In this document: piece by piece, positions 49,585 to 60,204 of the stretch | Layout: each line of letters starts with the position of its first letter | Numbering within the stretch: the stretch's first letter is position 1 | Assembly: GCA_015179025.1 (NCBI GenBank) | Contig: WHUX01000093.1 | Span: 141,879-205,878, forward strand | Source of the DNA: Terfezia claveryi | Lineage: Eukaryota > Ascomycota > Pezizomycetes > Pezizales > Pezizaceae | Direction of reading: 5' to 3' | Length of the DNA stretch: 64,000 nt | Notes under the pieces: generated by a model | Seen by the model: the letters and a program-made list of their open reading frames with translations, nothing else | Databases searched by the model: none | What the model was told of the DNA's origin: nothing | Position numbers and translations under genes: made by a program

Positions 49585-49600
49585 GGTAATGAGCTCCGGT
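49585..49600 (+). promoter_or_regulatory. Putative primer-binding site
   Basis: GGTAATGAGCTCCGG directly after the LTR resembles the complement of the anticodon arm of initiator tRNA-Met (GGTTATGAGCCC), the half-tRNA primer used by copia-type elements. Confidence 0.4.
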
Positions 49601-49614
49601 TAGCACACTTGATC

Positions 49615-49712
49615 ATCGCAAGCTCTCTCTCATCGCAAGCTCTCTCGCAAGCTCTCTCATCGCAAAAGCTCTCTCTAAGCTCGCAAGCTCTCTCTACGCT
49701 CGCAACCTCTCC
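49615..49712 (+). repeat. Short tandem repeats in the copia leader
   Basis: CATCGCAAGCTCTCT-like units repeat about six times between the primer-binding site and the gag start. Confidence 0.7.
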
Positions 49713-49713
49713 A

Positions 49714-50526
49714 ATGTCCAATCCATTGCCATCCGATTACTATGTTACTAAAGTGGGGTCGGTTCCGAGACTCACGCACGGAAACTTTGCTGCCTGGGCA
49801 AATGCTGTTAAGTATACTCTGATTGGGATGAATTGCTGGGGGATTGTGATAGGCACCGAAAAGTCTCCGAGCGTTCCTGAAGACAATGAAGAAATGAAGA
49901 AATACATCAAAAGAGCAAACAAGGCAGTATCAGTGCTATATGGATCCATAACCCCAGCGATCCAAACCTATGTCGCTGGCTTAACTGACGCAGCAGAAAT
50001 GTGGGCGACTTTATCTAAGACGATGGACATCGTACAGAATGAGTCTGGATCGTCACATATGAGAGACAAGTTCCACCATGAATCCTTTGGTCCAAATGAC
50101 ACAATCGATCTCTATATAAGTCGTATTCTTTCTTATCAAGAGCGCCTAGCTAATACAAAGCAGAAGCTACCAGATGAAGATGTTATTACCAAGCTCTTAA
50201 CAGCCTTACCACCCGCATACCATGTTGTGAAGGAAATTATCTTCAATCAGCCTGACAGAACTATTGCGACAGTTATTGCAGCGCTGCGAAGACATGCTGA
50301 AATTGTTCAGCCTGATGTACCCTCACATCCGACAGGTGGAGCAGGAGATAGTACTGTTACTAGAGGCTTATTTACTGGGAAAAACCGACTTGGATCAAGG
50401 AGATTTAATAATAAGAGATTTGGAAATGTTCAAGGGACTCGGGTAGGATCATCATCTGGAAAGAAGGATATATGCTGGTATTGTGCAAAGCCTGGACACT
50501 GTCAGCGAAATTGCTTTCTAAGGTAG
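49714..50526 (+). CDS. gag: Ty1/copia Gag protein
   Basis: 270 residues from the first ATG after the leader. Conserved Gag/UBN2-type block: LTHGNFAAWANAVKYTLIG, MWATLSKTMDIVQ, YQERLANTKQKLPDEDVITK and LLTALPPAYHVVKEI. A CCHC zinc knuckle, CWYCAKPGHCQRNC, sits at the C-terminus before a TAG. Gag coats element RNA and forms virus-like particles in the cytoplasm. The following pol is in the same frame, so the TAG at 50524 may be a CAG-to-TAG change in what was one gag-pol frame. Confidence 0.8.
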   Translation: MSNPLPSDYYVTKVGSVPRLTHGNFAAWANAVKYTLIGMNCWGIVIGTEKSPSVPEDNEEMKKYIKRANKAVSVLYGSITPAIQTYVAGLTDAAEMWATLSKTMDIVQNESGSSHMRDKFHHESFGPNDTIDLYISRILSYQERLANTKQKLPDEDVITKLLTALPPAYHVVKEIIFNQPDRTIATVIAALRRHAEIVQPDVPSHPTGGAGDSTVTRGLFTGKNRLGSRRFNNKRFGNVQGTRVGSSSGKKDICWYCAKPGHCQRNCFLR

Positions 50527-52317
50527 AAAGCAATAAAATTGAGAAAATGAAAAGGTCCACAAGAAATATATGGCATTGATACCGATACCCAAGAACATCA
50601 AGTATATCTAAAGCGGGCACTTATTTCTGATATTAATTCTTCAAGTACATCTAAGTCTGATCGGTGGTTTATTGATTCTGGTGCAACTGATCATTTATGT
50701 TCTAATCTATTTTCCTTTTCTGATATTACTTATCTTCAGACTCTGATTAAGATCTTTATGGGAGATAACCGCTTTGTTCTTGCTACTGGTCAAGGAACAG
50801 TTTATGTTTATGGATTTTTAAGTCTTCGCTCTGTTTTCTATGTCCCACAGTTGGGTGCAAATTTAATTTCTGTCGGTCAATTATTTCAATATGATTTTGG
50901 AGTTTCTTTCTCACTTAATGCATGTATTATTTCTTTACTTGGAGAAGTTGTTTTAAGGGCTGAATACCAGAATGGAATGTATGAGGTTATACCTACTCAA
51001 GGTCGTGGTCGCAATTTACAACCTCAAGGTTTTGGTCGCAGTCTTCAATCTCAAGCTCAACCTACTCAACCTGCCTTATCTCAATCTATGCAAGCTCAAC
51101 CCACGCAAGCTCAACCTGCGCGAGCTCAACCTATACAAGTTCAACCTGCTCGAGCTCAACCTGCGCAAGCTCAATCTATGCAAGATCAAGGTCCGACAGG
51201 TCAAAGTCAACCTGCTCGAACTCAATCTACGCAAGCTCAAAGCCTTCCTATGGAGACCTGGCACGGAAGACTTGGACATCTTAATGAAGGAGACATTACT
51301 CGACTTGCTAAGGTATCAGCAGAGGATATTCATATTGATTGGAAAGCTCATCAACGTTATCATATCTGTATTCTGTACTTACAAGGCAAACAGCATATGA
51401 ATATCAATAGGAATCCAAGTGAAAAGGCCAAATACCTTGGACATCTCATTCATTCCGATATGTGCGGTCCTATTAGCACTCCGTCACACAGTGGTTATCG
51501 ATACTACATTATCTACATTGATGACTGGAGCCGTTATATCTGAATCTATTTCCTTAAAACTAAGACTGCTGATGAGGTATCTTTCAGATTTCGAGAGTTT
51601 CAAGCCTTACTAGAAACTCAATGTCCTGAAGCAAAAATCCAGAGGTTCCGTAGCGATAATGGAACTGGTGAATACAACAATACTATTTTTCAGCAACGCC
51701 TCTGAGAGCGAGGTATTATATACGAGCCATCAACACCTTACACTCAACATCAAAATGGTGTAAGCGAGCGAACTATCAGATCAATCAATGATATGACTCG
51801 GAGTATGCTGCAGGATAGCAAGCTATCGGAAGTTTTTTGGAGTGAGGCAGTAAATACTGAAGTGTATTTACGGAATAGATCTCCAACGGCATCTATATTT
51901 AAGGATGGAAAATATAGATATTGTACACCTTATGAGTGTTTTTATGGATCCCGTCCAATGCTGGGTCATATCAGACCTTTTGGATGCAATGTTTGGGTAC
52001 ATGTACCTGATGAGAAGCGGACTAAGTTTGAGAGCAAGACAAAGCGTCATGTCATGCTTGGATATATTGTAGGAGCAAAGAATATCTGGAGAGTTTGGGA
52101 TCCTCAAGGCCAAAGACAGACAATTGTGACCAATTGTATCTTTGATGAAAATACATTTGGTGAACCAAATGTAAGTAACTCTCAGTCCGAGGTAGTGAAT
52201 AATTCTATAGATGTTAGATCTATAGTGGATAATATTACTGTACCGATACAGTCAAGTTCTGTTGCTACACTACCGAAAATACAAGCATTGGTAATTAGAC
52301 ATAGTGAAGTATTATGA
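50527..52317 (+). pseudogene. pol: Ty1/copia pol fragment: protease and integrase, reverse transcriptase missing
   Basis: Same frame as gag, interrupted by TGA at about 50548, 51541 and 51703. Aspartic protease WFIDSGATDHLC (about 50665), GAG-pre-integrase block METWHGRLGHL (about 51250), and integrase with its acidic triad visible in IHSDMCGP, RSDNGTGEYNN and QHQNGVSERT. The integrase C-terminal region PFGCNVWVHVPDEKRTKFES follows. The zinc-binding C-x2-C is lost in HICILYLQGK. Translation stops at 52317, before any reverse transcriptase or RNase H. The element is therefore dead, 3'-truncated and without a 3' LTR. Confidence 0.8.
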
Positions 52318-52329
52318 ACAGATCTTAGT

Positions 52330-52624
52330 ATCACCTGCGTCGCAGGTGATGAAGGGAAGGGTGCGAGTTATAGACTAATTCAAGTATCACCTGCATCGCA
52401 GGTGATGAGGAAAGAGAACTGATCGGAGTATCACCTGCGTCGCGGGTGATGACTAATGTGTATAACGGAAGTTATACGATTGTGGAGTATCACACACAGA
52501 AAAGAATATGTGTGTGATCAGGAAAATAGGAGACTTGGGTGAAACCAGAGTCTATGAGGAACGAGGTAGTCTGAGCTACACCAAAAACAAGAGAGGTCTG
52601 AATATCACCTGCAATGCAGGTGAT
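52330..52624. repeat. Cluster of short perfect hairpins
   Basis: Four 21-bp palindromes of the form ATCACCTGC-n3-GCAGGTGAT lie at 52330-52350, 52386-52406, 52430-52450 and 52604-52624. Three are preceded by AGT; one has a C-to-T-type change in an arm (copy 3). A fifth hairpin, ATCACACACA...TGTGTGTGAT, is at about 52487-52517. They lie right behind the truncated copia frame. Confidence 0.85.
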
Positions 52625-53469
52625 AGAGAGTTTATTTAAAATTAGATACAAGGAGGACAAGCTAGTAAACAGGTTTTTTTTTTTTTTTTTTTTAAATCCT
52701 TTTTGTATTTTTACTATATATAAGAGTGGTATGCAGCCTTACAGCTATGGCCTAAAAATACAGAAAGCAAAATGTACTAGATATATACATAGTGAGGGGG
52801 GGCAACTAGTTCCATTTAAGAGGAAATAAGGTCACTTTTAATTGTTTTCTAAAGGCCGATACTATTAGAAGTAATTATTTTAATAAAAGTAGAGAGGTTT
52901 TCATTATTGTAGATAAGTTTGGTGAAAAAAAGAAAGTAAAATATAGGAGAAGAGATCTTTAAGCACTCAATAATTATGTATTATTAATTAGCACTTGAGA
53001 AATTGTACTAAGGGTATTTTCTAGAGTATTAGTTAATTCATTAGAGGTATTATAGAACATCAGAAAGATTTTAGCTTGAGTTGTGTGCATGCCATGCACA
53101 CAATGCCACTTTTCAAAACTATACATTACCATACAATCTATTGCTTACAATACTACTGCTGCGACACCCTCGCTTACAACTCATTTTCACTTCGTGCTTG
53201 CTAGATTTGCAATTGGATGCTTTGCACCCACCTGCCAATGTCACTCGCCTTTCTCCTAACTTTAGCAATATTGCTTATTACTCTCCACTCATCCCATCAT
53301 CATCAACGCTTGCTTGATACTTCCCAAGTACTCTACTAAGTGCTCTCTCTCCTAACATTACTCCCTGTGATTCTTTTACTGCTATTGTTTGCATCTACTT
53401 GTTTGCCTTCGCAATGTCTGTTCTTCCAACTTCCACGGTGACAATATAATCCAATCTCCTTTACCATTC
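52625..53469. other. No supported gene
   Basis: AT-rich, with a T20-class tract near 52675-52693. Short ORFs only. Confidence 0.5.
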
Positions 53470-53875
53470 GTATGCGACGCTCCCTTGCCTGTAACTCGCT
53501 ATTGTATATCCTTCACTCTTATCGGACATGATAGAGGCGCCTCTGTTTGCAATGTATGCTCTATTGTTTGTCTCCTTCCACATCACATCCATGATATAGG
53601 TACATTTATAGGCTGCTCTCAGTTGCCTGTAACTTACTATAGTATGTCCCTCACCCTTATCAGATGTGATAGAGGTACTTCTATTTGCAACGCATACTTT
53701 ATTGTTTGTCTCCTTCCATGTCACAATCATGATGTAGGTACATTGGTAGGCTTTTCTCCCTCACTTGTCAATTGCTATTGCACTCTAGCCACATCAGACG
53801 GTATATAGGTGCTTCTGTTTCCAATAGGCATACGATTGTTTCTCCCTTTCCAAATCACTATAATATAGGTAGATA
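53470..53875. repeat. Diverged tandem repeat, about 138-bp unit, 3 copies
   Basis: Units share TTGCCTGTAACTYRCTAT, a TTATCRGAYRTGATAGAGG block, and TTGTTTGTCTCCTTCCA ending in GATATAGGTACAT. Copies start near 53478, 53613 and 53752; the third is most diverged. All-frame translations are Cys-rich but without a start or domain. Confidence 0.65.
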
Positions 53876-54039
53876 TTTGTACGAAAGATTAAATTTCTGC
53901 ATTAAACTACTCTATTAGACGCTTCTCGTCCCAAATTTATTCCCACCAATGAAATCAATTCGAATTACAACCATATAGCCCATGTACATAGGAAAAATAA
54001 ATCATCAATCTATACCATTAAACCAAACCATCTAAGAAA

Positions 54040-54165
54040 CACAATCACTCAAAACATGGAGATAAGAGAATAGAATAATAGGAAACAAAGTAGAAAAAAC
54101 AATCACTCAAGAAACAGAGATAAGTCAATTGAAAAACAAGAAAACAGAGTAGAAAATACATTCTA
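54040..54165. repeat. Tandem duplication, about 58-bp unit
   Basis: CAATCACTCAA followed by an A-rich stretch and ACAAAGTAGAAAA occurs twice, near 54042 and 54101. Confidence 0.55.
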
Positions 54166-54316
54166 ACTAGCTAGATAACCCCCCAAATTTCTACCATCCT
54201 CTACTTAACCTATATTGGACCCTCTAAGGTCGATTTTAACCAAGTTTCTAGAAGGCTAGCTGCGATTCCTGACAGTCCTCATTATCCTTGACTTCTACAG
54301 ATTCATCCATATCAGT

Positions 54317-55121
54317 TTAGCTCCCCTCGTATTGACTACCTCCCTCTTCATGCATCTTCTCAATAACCTCTTTCGTACCTGTAGCACCCTTCCTTTTGAT
54401 TTCCTTACCCATAGCATCCGATCCTGCTATATTTTGTACCATCATGGTATTCTTCAACTCCTCCTGCAGCTCAGAGATATATGATTCTCCTTCCACTACT
54501 GCACATAGGTCACTTGCCTCCACTTTAGCTTTCTTGTCGAACCCCCCAATTCTGGTTCTCAAGTCTACCTTAATATTAGCTAATATGAGCATCCTAACCT
54601 TCTCATCATATAGTCCCCAGGTATTTCGAAGTCGATGGAATGAAGCTGTAGTACGTCAGTATTCCTACTTTTGATATTGGAATTTACACTTACTTGCTGG
54701 CATTTTGAACTTAAAGTCAATGGCCTCGATGGCTTCCCCAGTTTTCAACTTCTTCAAGTAATGCTGTATTGCAGTGGCCACCAAACAAATAAAGATGGAG
54801 TTGATATGGTCGAAGAATTTGATGTCTCTTTTCCCTCTCATCTTGGGCCGCCAAAAGAAATATTCATAGATAACCGTCACAATTTGGGCAGCTCGAAATC
54901 AGTGGCCCATTCTCTGTTCCCACTCCATTAGAGTCCGTTGCCTAATTTCAGAAATATACTAACCTCCCGTTGTTCTTCCCTACAAACAAATCGATCTTTA
55001 TGTAACAACCAGTCCACCTTCTTCGCCACCTCCTCCTTGCTCTAATAATCTAGTCCATATAACTGCAAGATTTTTTGGCGGCACTCGTGCACGATGTAAG
55101 ACCTGTGCTGTGAATGCACGC
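54317..55121 (-). pseudogene. 3' part of a split gene (possibly DUF6532-like)
   Basis: Minus-strand blocks AFTAQVLHRARVPPKNLAV (about 55117-55060), YEYFFWRPKMRGKRDIKFFD and IFICLVATAIQHYLKKLKTG (54868-54700), then EKVRMLILANIKVDLRTR and an acidic tail (54620-54317). The order W..RGK..., ICLVATAI..L..L.TG resembles the fungal domain DUF6532, often seen near transposons; similarity is from memory only. Stops occur near 54990-55020. Its other half lies at 57635-58060, beyond an LTR element that interrupts the frame. Confidence 0.4.
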
Positions 55122-55430
55122 TATTACAGCGCAAGGCAGACAAGGGTGGGGGGTATGCGAATCGTCATGGGTCAGGTGATATGTTGCAATTTAATGGATT
55201 GGAGGCCTGACGAACCCCGCTTCCTATATATATGCCCACTTCCTGTATCTAGCTTTTGCCTCTCCGAGTAATGTTCTAAGTTCTAAGTTCGAAGACCAAT
55301 TCTAAGTTCAACTCGTACCCGTATGTGCAGTTAGGCCCGAGTTATGTGATCTTGCCTTTACTTTGCTAATATCCCTCCAAATACCTGTATTCCAACAATA
55401 TTGCCTAGATTACCCGGCTCGCCCCTAACA
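55122..55430 (+). repeat. Left LTR of the non-autonomous element
   Basis: 309 bp, starting TATTACAGCGC; relative to the right copy it holds most of the A/T states at the 16 differing positions. Confidence 0.85.
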
Positions 55431-55735
55431 TTACATTGCTCCTAACCCCGGGACCAGCGATATTGCTCTATTCACCTCTCCCATCTCTATACTATCGGAA
55501 CCCCTTTCAGAGCACCCTAGAAGCAATATTACTTCACTTGCACAGAGTCTAATCAGCCCTACCTCCCCAAATCAGCACAATATGGCTAAAGGAATGTCGC
55601 TGGATTATCTGCTAATATGAGTGACATCGGAAATAATTATTTCCCCCTCATATTTGCTTATTAGCTTGTTTTAGCCAATATTCTAATCATATATTGAGAT
55701 TCTCAACGTTCTAGATGTCAAGCAAGCTTATAAGC

Positions 55736-56132
55736 CCCCCAACGAGTGAGCGAGCAAAGCCCCCAAGCGAGCACAGCTCAATACCCCCGAGCGAGCAAAG
55801 CCCTCGAGCGAGCAAAGCCCCTGAGCGAGCAAAGCCCCTGAGCGAGTAAAGCCCCCGAGCGAGCAAAGCCTCTAAACGAGCAAAGCCCCCGAGTGAGTAA
55901 AGCTTAATACCCCCAAGTGAGCAAAGCTCATGACCCCCGAGCAAGCAAGCTCAAGACCCCCGGCGAGCAAGCTCAACATCCCCGACCGAGCACAGCTCAA
56001 TACCCCTGAGCAAGCAAAGCCCCCGAGCGAGCAAAGCCCCTAAGCGAGCACAGCTCAATACCTCCGAGTGAGCAAAGCCCTCGAGCGAGCAAAGCCCCCG
56101 AGCGAGTAAAGCCCCTGAGTAAGCAAACCCCC
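55736..56132. repeat. 17-bp minisatellite inside the LTR element
   Basis: Units GAGCGAGCAAAGCCCCC and variants recur about 20 times, interleaved with ACAGCTCAATAC segments. Antisense translation gives Leu/Gly/Ala-rich nonsense, not a protein. Confidence 0.85.
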
Positions 56133-56423
56133 CAAAACGAGGCTATTTTTTTTTTTTTCTCTGCACCAGAAGAATTGTAGAAGGGAGAGTTATCAGTTGG
56201 GATGCCTGATTGAAAACGGGGAGTAGTACTAGAGTGGATATCTATGCCGGACAGCTACCAGATATCAGCATGGGAAGCCTAGTATGGGCTGAATAGAGCA
56301 CTACAACTCAGATAAGCCTTCGCCTTGAGCGGCAAATGCCAACAAAATTTTTTCTGAGATATCGAGCTCTCAAAGACCCTGTTCGAGCTCTGAAAGCTCA
56401 AAGACCCCCCGCCTTGGGCGAAG

Positions 56424-56636
56424 ACCCCCGCTTTGGTTGAAGGACCCTATGTTGAGTAAAGACCCCCGCTTTGGTTGAAGGACCCTATGTTGGGTGAAGA
56501 CCCCCACTTTGGTTGAAGGACCCTATGTTGGGCGAAGACCCCCGCTTTGGTTGAAGGACCCTATGTTGGGTGAAGACCCCTGCTTTAGTTGAAGGACCCT
56601 ATGTTGGGTGAAGACCCCCGCCTTGGTTAAAGACCC
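56424..56636. repeat. 38-bp minisatellite inside the LTR element
   Basis: About 5.5 copies of a unit starting GACCCCCGCTTTGGTTGAAG and ending TATGTTGGGTGAA; copies differ by single C/T or G/A changes. Confidence 0.9.
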
Positions 56637-57325
56637 CATTCGACCTCGAAGCTCAAAGACCCCTGCCTTGACCCAAGCCAGCACTGCGAGTGCTGAAGAC
56701 CCGAACGAGTGCCACGAGCGTACAAATAAACAAGACCCCCCCTTGCATAGGCAAGTCGAGTTGGACAGTTGAGAAAGCATACGTCTGAGGTTCAGACCTA
56801 TGTCAAGTTTATCAATGGATAAAGACATGGTACCTTTTACCATCCTACTCGTCGCCTTTTCCCTGTGGGTTTTTTAGCGAGAGGTTTGGTTTTTAATGGC
56901 CATAGCATGTATGTGTAGGCATACCGGTCTTGTGGTACCCTTAAATGGGATAGAGGTATCTGCCTGCGCGGTCAGTGCCTAGCCACTATGGTTACTTGAG
57001 TTGTTACTAATACTTGTCTTCTCTAGTCGGAAGGACTTGTATTCAGCTGAGGACAGCTGCTTTGGAACGGGGAGTAATGTTACAGCTCAGGTAAAAGGCC
57101 TACCATTGACAGGGAATATCCCAATACCTAATTATGGCTGCTAACTGCTATGGCCTGATCAACCATACAGATGTGGGTAATGTGTCTGGGATGGACGGGT
57201 ATTGGCGCAAGGAAGTGTGTGACCTCTGAATGCGTTCTCATACATGTACTCTCTTCGAAAATTCCATTGATAAGCAGGGTGGTGAAGTTAGTTGGTCGGA
57301 ATGACCTTTTGGAAAGGGGAAGTAC

Positions 57326-57634
57326 TGTTACGGCGCAAGGCAGACAGGGGTGGGGGGTATGCGAATCGTCATGGGTCAGATGATATGTTGCAATTTGATG
57401 GATTGGAGGCCTGACGAACCCCGCTTCCTATATGTGTGCCCACTTCCTGTATCTAGCTTTTGCCTCTCCGAGCAATGTTCTAAGTTCTAAGTTCGAAGAC
57501 CAATTCTAAGTTCAACTCGCACCCGTATGTGCAGTTAGGCCCAAGTTATGTGATCTTGCCTTTACTTCACTAATATCCCTCCAAATACCTGTATTCCGAC
57601 AACATTACCTAGATCACCCGGCTCGCCCCTAACA
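57326..57634 (+). repeat. Right LTR of the non-autonomous element
   Basis: 309 bp, starting TGTTACGGCGC and ending CCCCTAACA, colinear with the left LTR without indels. Confidence 0.85.
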
Positions 57635-58060
57635 CATGCTTTTCAGCTGATTTTTGTTAGCAATCGGACGCAGCAAGGTTATGAACTGCCTACCAATATA
57701 CCACAGGCCTTAGTTCGTCTCAAGTAGCTCTTTTCCTGATCTTAGGCCCATTCCCAAGCTTCGTCAATTAAGTGGAGGACATCCAATGCATTCAGAAATG
57801 GCTGCTTGAAAAATGTGTAGTCTGTAACCCAGTTTTGGGCTATGTAACACAAGCCTTGCAGCTTGTGAGAAATTGCTGCAAATGAACGAGTCTTTTTACT
57901 ACTATTAACTAGTCCTTTTACCTCCACTATGTCTAAATCTGAGCCATTTCCGGAGTTTCCTGCTTCCTCTTCTTCCTCATGCTCATCACATGATATTTCA
58001 GTAATTTCCTTACTATCCTCAGTTGTAGTACTCTCATCCTACTTTTCAATTGTATCAGCT
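57635..58060 (-). pseudogene. 5' part of the split gene (possibly DUF6532-like)
   Basis: Read on the minus strand: an acidic stretch (DEHEEEEEAGNSGNGSD), then VEVKGLVNSSKKTRSFAAIS and LCYIAQNWVTDYTFFKQPFL ending LIDEAWEWA and a stop (57742). The remaining codons up to the element border read SDC-stop-QKSAEK, with the stop a possible CAA-to-TAA change. Beyond the inserted LTR element the same frame resumes at 55121. The N-terminus upstream of about 58060 is not resolved. Confidence 0.4.
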
Positions 58061-58950
58061 TCTAGTCAATTACAAATAAACTTTTTAATAATTCCAACTA
58101 ACCTATAAGGCTTCTTGGAACCGCAGGCATTTGTTGCCCTCTAGCTCATATAGCTGGTCTCTCCTCTTCCATCTCAAGCCGCCATCAGACGTGCTATATG
58201 TTCTGCACATCGTAGAGGGTTTTCTATGGTCAGGAGTTGGCCTAGTGAGTTTGGCCGCATGATACATTGGATGTAACTGATCAGTTGTAGGTAGCAGTAG
58301 GTAGCAGTAATGGCAGTACGTAGCAGTAATAATGGTAGGTAGATAGAAGAGAATAGTTTGGTGTAGTAAAATATTATCAGACAGTCTTTATATGCTTTTT
58401 TGCTTTGATACATGGCAGTCCATTCTATATACCTACTTCTTGCTCCTCTGTATTGTGTTGCATTGATATCTAGAATGAATCACAGGAATAGTATGAGATG
58501 ATCAACCTTACTGAACCTGATCTAGCTCTCAATCATATGTTACAGACTAGTCTCGATTAGACCCTCATTATAGACCCCTTATCTAGTCTAGTTGGCACAA
58601 GCTCCTTATAGAGGCCCTTATCAGATGATTGGTGATGCTAATTAGATGCTTAGGCCCTACCAACCTCTTGCTGTCAGGACAATTTACAACTAGACTACAA
58701 GAATTACCAAATAATTGTCTTTAACCGCAATTCCCGCTAACCTTATCATGTGTGTCAACTCAGGCTAACCTCTCTAACATCACAAAGTGGCTCTATCCGA
58801 GCTATTATCAGACCTTAGGGCGTGTATAACCTATTCACGAGACTAAGAAATATTCATTCTGTGCTATGAACCTTAAAACAAGCTACACACGCATCTCATA
58901 CCCATGCTACCAAAAAGCCAGTAACCAAATCAGATATTGACCATCTGCTT
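58061..58950. other. No supported gene; short GTAGGTAGCAGTA repeats
   Basis: A small imperfect repeat of AGTAGGTAGCAGTAATGG lies near 58288-58345. The remainder is AT-rich without a coding signal. Confidence 0.5.
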
Positions 58951-60204
58951 CTAAGCATAATTATTGTCAACATCATTATTCCCTAAGGAATTATTTTCCA
59001 ATTCGGGCTTTGCCTCTGGCTCCGCCTCTTCTATCTCTGGCTCTCCCTCTGCCTCTGCTTCTATCCCTTTATCTGTCTCTGTCTCTGGCTCTGCATCCGC
59101 CTCTGCCTCTTGCTCTTCCCCATAAGAGTAAAACCACTTATAGAACTCCCCCTCCTGAGGTGGGCCTCCAAATCTGGCTATTGCAACTCTTTCTGCAGCT
59201 TTCTCATCATTGGAACGCTTAAATGCCTTGGCTGCTGCACGTGCTAGAGGACGTGCCCTCACATAAGACTTCCCATCCTGTGAATTTAACCACTTAAGCC
59301 AGCTAAAGCTGCCTTCGTGGTCCGAATCCAGGATTTCATTCTTGTTAGGTCCCATAAATACCTAGTGACGTCTCTTGTACTCCGCAAGCTGCCCTTTAAA
59401 CTGACCTATCTTTTTCTGGCATCTGGCCTTTACATACTCAAAGCTGTGGTTGGTCCGCAGCCAAGCCTTTGGCTTCTTCTTCCCAAACTTGATTAGGTAT
59501 AGCTCATTTTCAGAATCAGATGCTACAGAGTCATAGGGGTCTGCCTGCATATCAAACTCATCGTACTGAAAATAGGGCCGATCATCAGGGGCAGGGCTTT
59601 AATTGGCCCTGTCGACCCTGACAAGTTGTACCTGAAACAGCAGTGGCTTATACGTACCATCTGCTACTGCCAGAAAATTGACCAAATCATCATCCATTGT
59701 CACATGTTCTATGTTGTCTAGCGCTGCGCCTTTCAATGGTGGCATTATTAGCACACTGTAGATTACTTTTACCGTCCGACCATTAGGGATCCGCGGATGG
59801 ATCCTTTCGATCAATTCAGCTATTGTGACTTTCCTTAAAGCCACGAGTTGCTTATTTCAGGCATTAGCCCAGCAGTAGTCTCCATTAAGGGGATTGATAT
59901 CCCTATTGTTAGCCAGGTCTATAATGGCAACCCAAACTATATAAGATGGAAATGTAATCGGACGTCCTATCTCCCCCTCCGAGTCATTTGCAGCATTTAC
60001 ACGCTTTTGTTTTGCTGAGGCCAAACCCTCCTTAGTTTCTGTCTCTCGGTCTTTTTTTAAACAATCTAGTATGAGATGGTGGAATCTCTCTCTAGCTTTA
60101 TCACCCTCTTTATCCCCTTTAGGTGTCAACAACAATTTGCACTTGGATGTGGGAAGTCGGTTTTTTGGGTCGAGGGCATTGTAACAACCATCCCTCTTTA
60201 CCAT
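58951..60204 (-). pseudogene. 418-codon ORF of unknown function broken by three stops
   Basis: One minus-strand frame runs from 60204 to 58951 with only three internal stops: TGA at 59857-59859, TAA at 59599-59601 and TAG at 59362-59364. Segments: KNRLPTSKCKLLLTPKGDKE, FPSYIVWVAIIDLANNRDIN, AELIERIHPRIPNGRTVKVI, LIKFGKKKPKAWLRTNHSFE, LARAAAKAFKRSNDEKAAER, FGGPPQEGEFYKWFYSYGEE, then an acidic Glu/Ala/Pro-rich tail. I do not recognise the family. Each stop is one C-to-T step from CGA, CAA or CAG. Its 5' end abuts LTR-like sequence at 60205, so the true start may be lost. Confidence 0.5.

Larger units (their letters stand above)
55122..57634. mobile_element. Complete non-autonomous LTR retrotransposon (2,513 bp)
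   Basis: Two 309-bp direct repeats, 55122-55430 and 57326-57634, begin TRTTACRGCGCAAGG and end CGCCCCTAACA. Flanking 5-bp duplications are CACGC (55117-55121) and CATGC (57635-57639). A purine-rich tract, GGAAAGGGGAAG, precedes the right LTR. The 1.9-kb interior has no gag or pol and is largely tandem repeats, so the element depends on another's enzymes (LARD/TRIM-like). The two LTRs differ only by transitions. Orientation is plus by the polypurine tract. Confidence 0.85.

Noticed and set aside
55711..55944. Leu/Gly-rich minus-strand ORF
   Set aside because: Translation of the 17-bp minisatellite inside the LTR element, not a protein.
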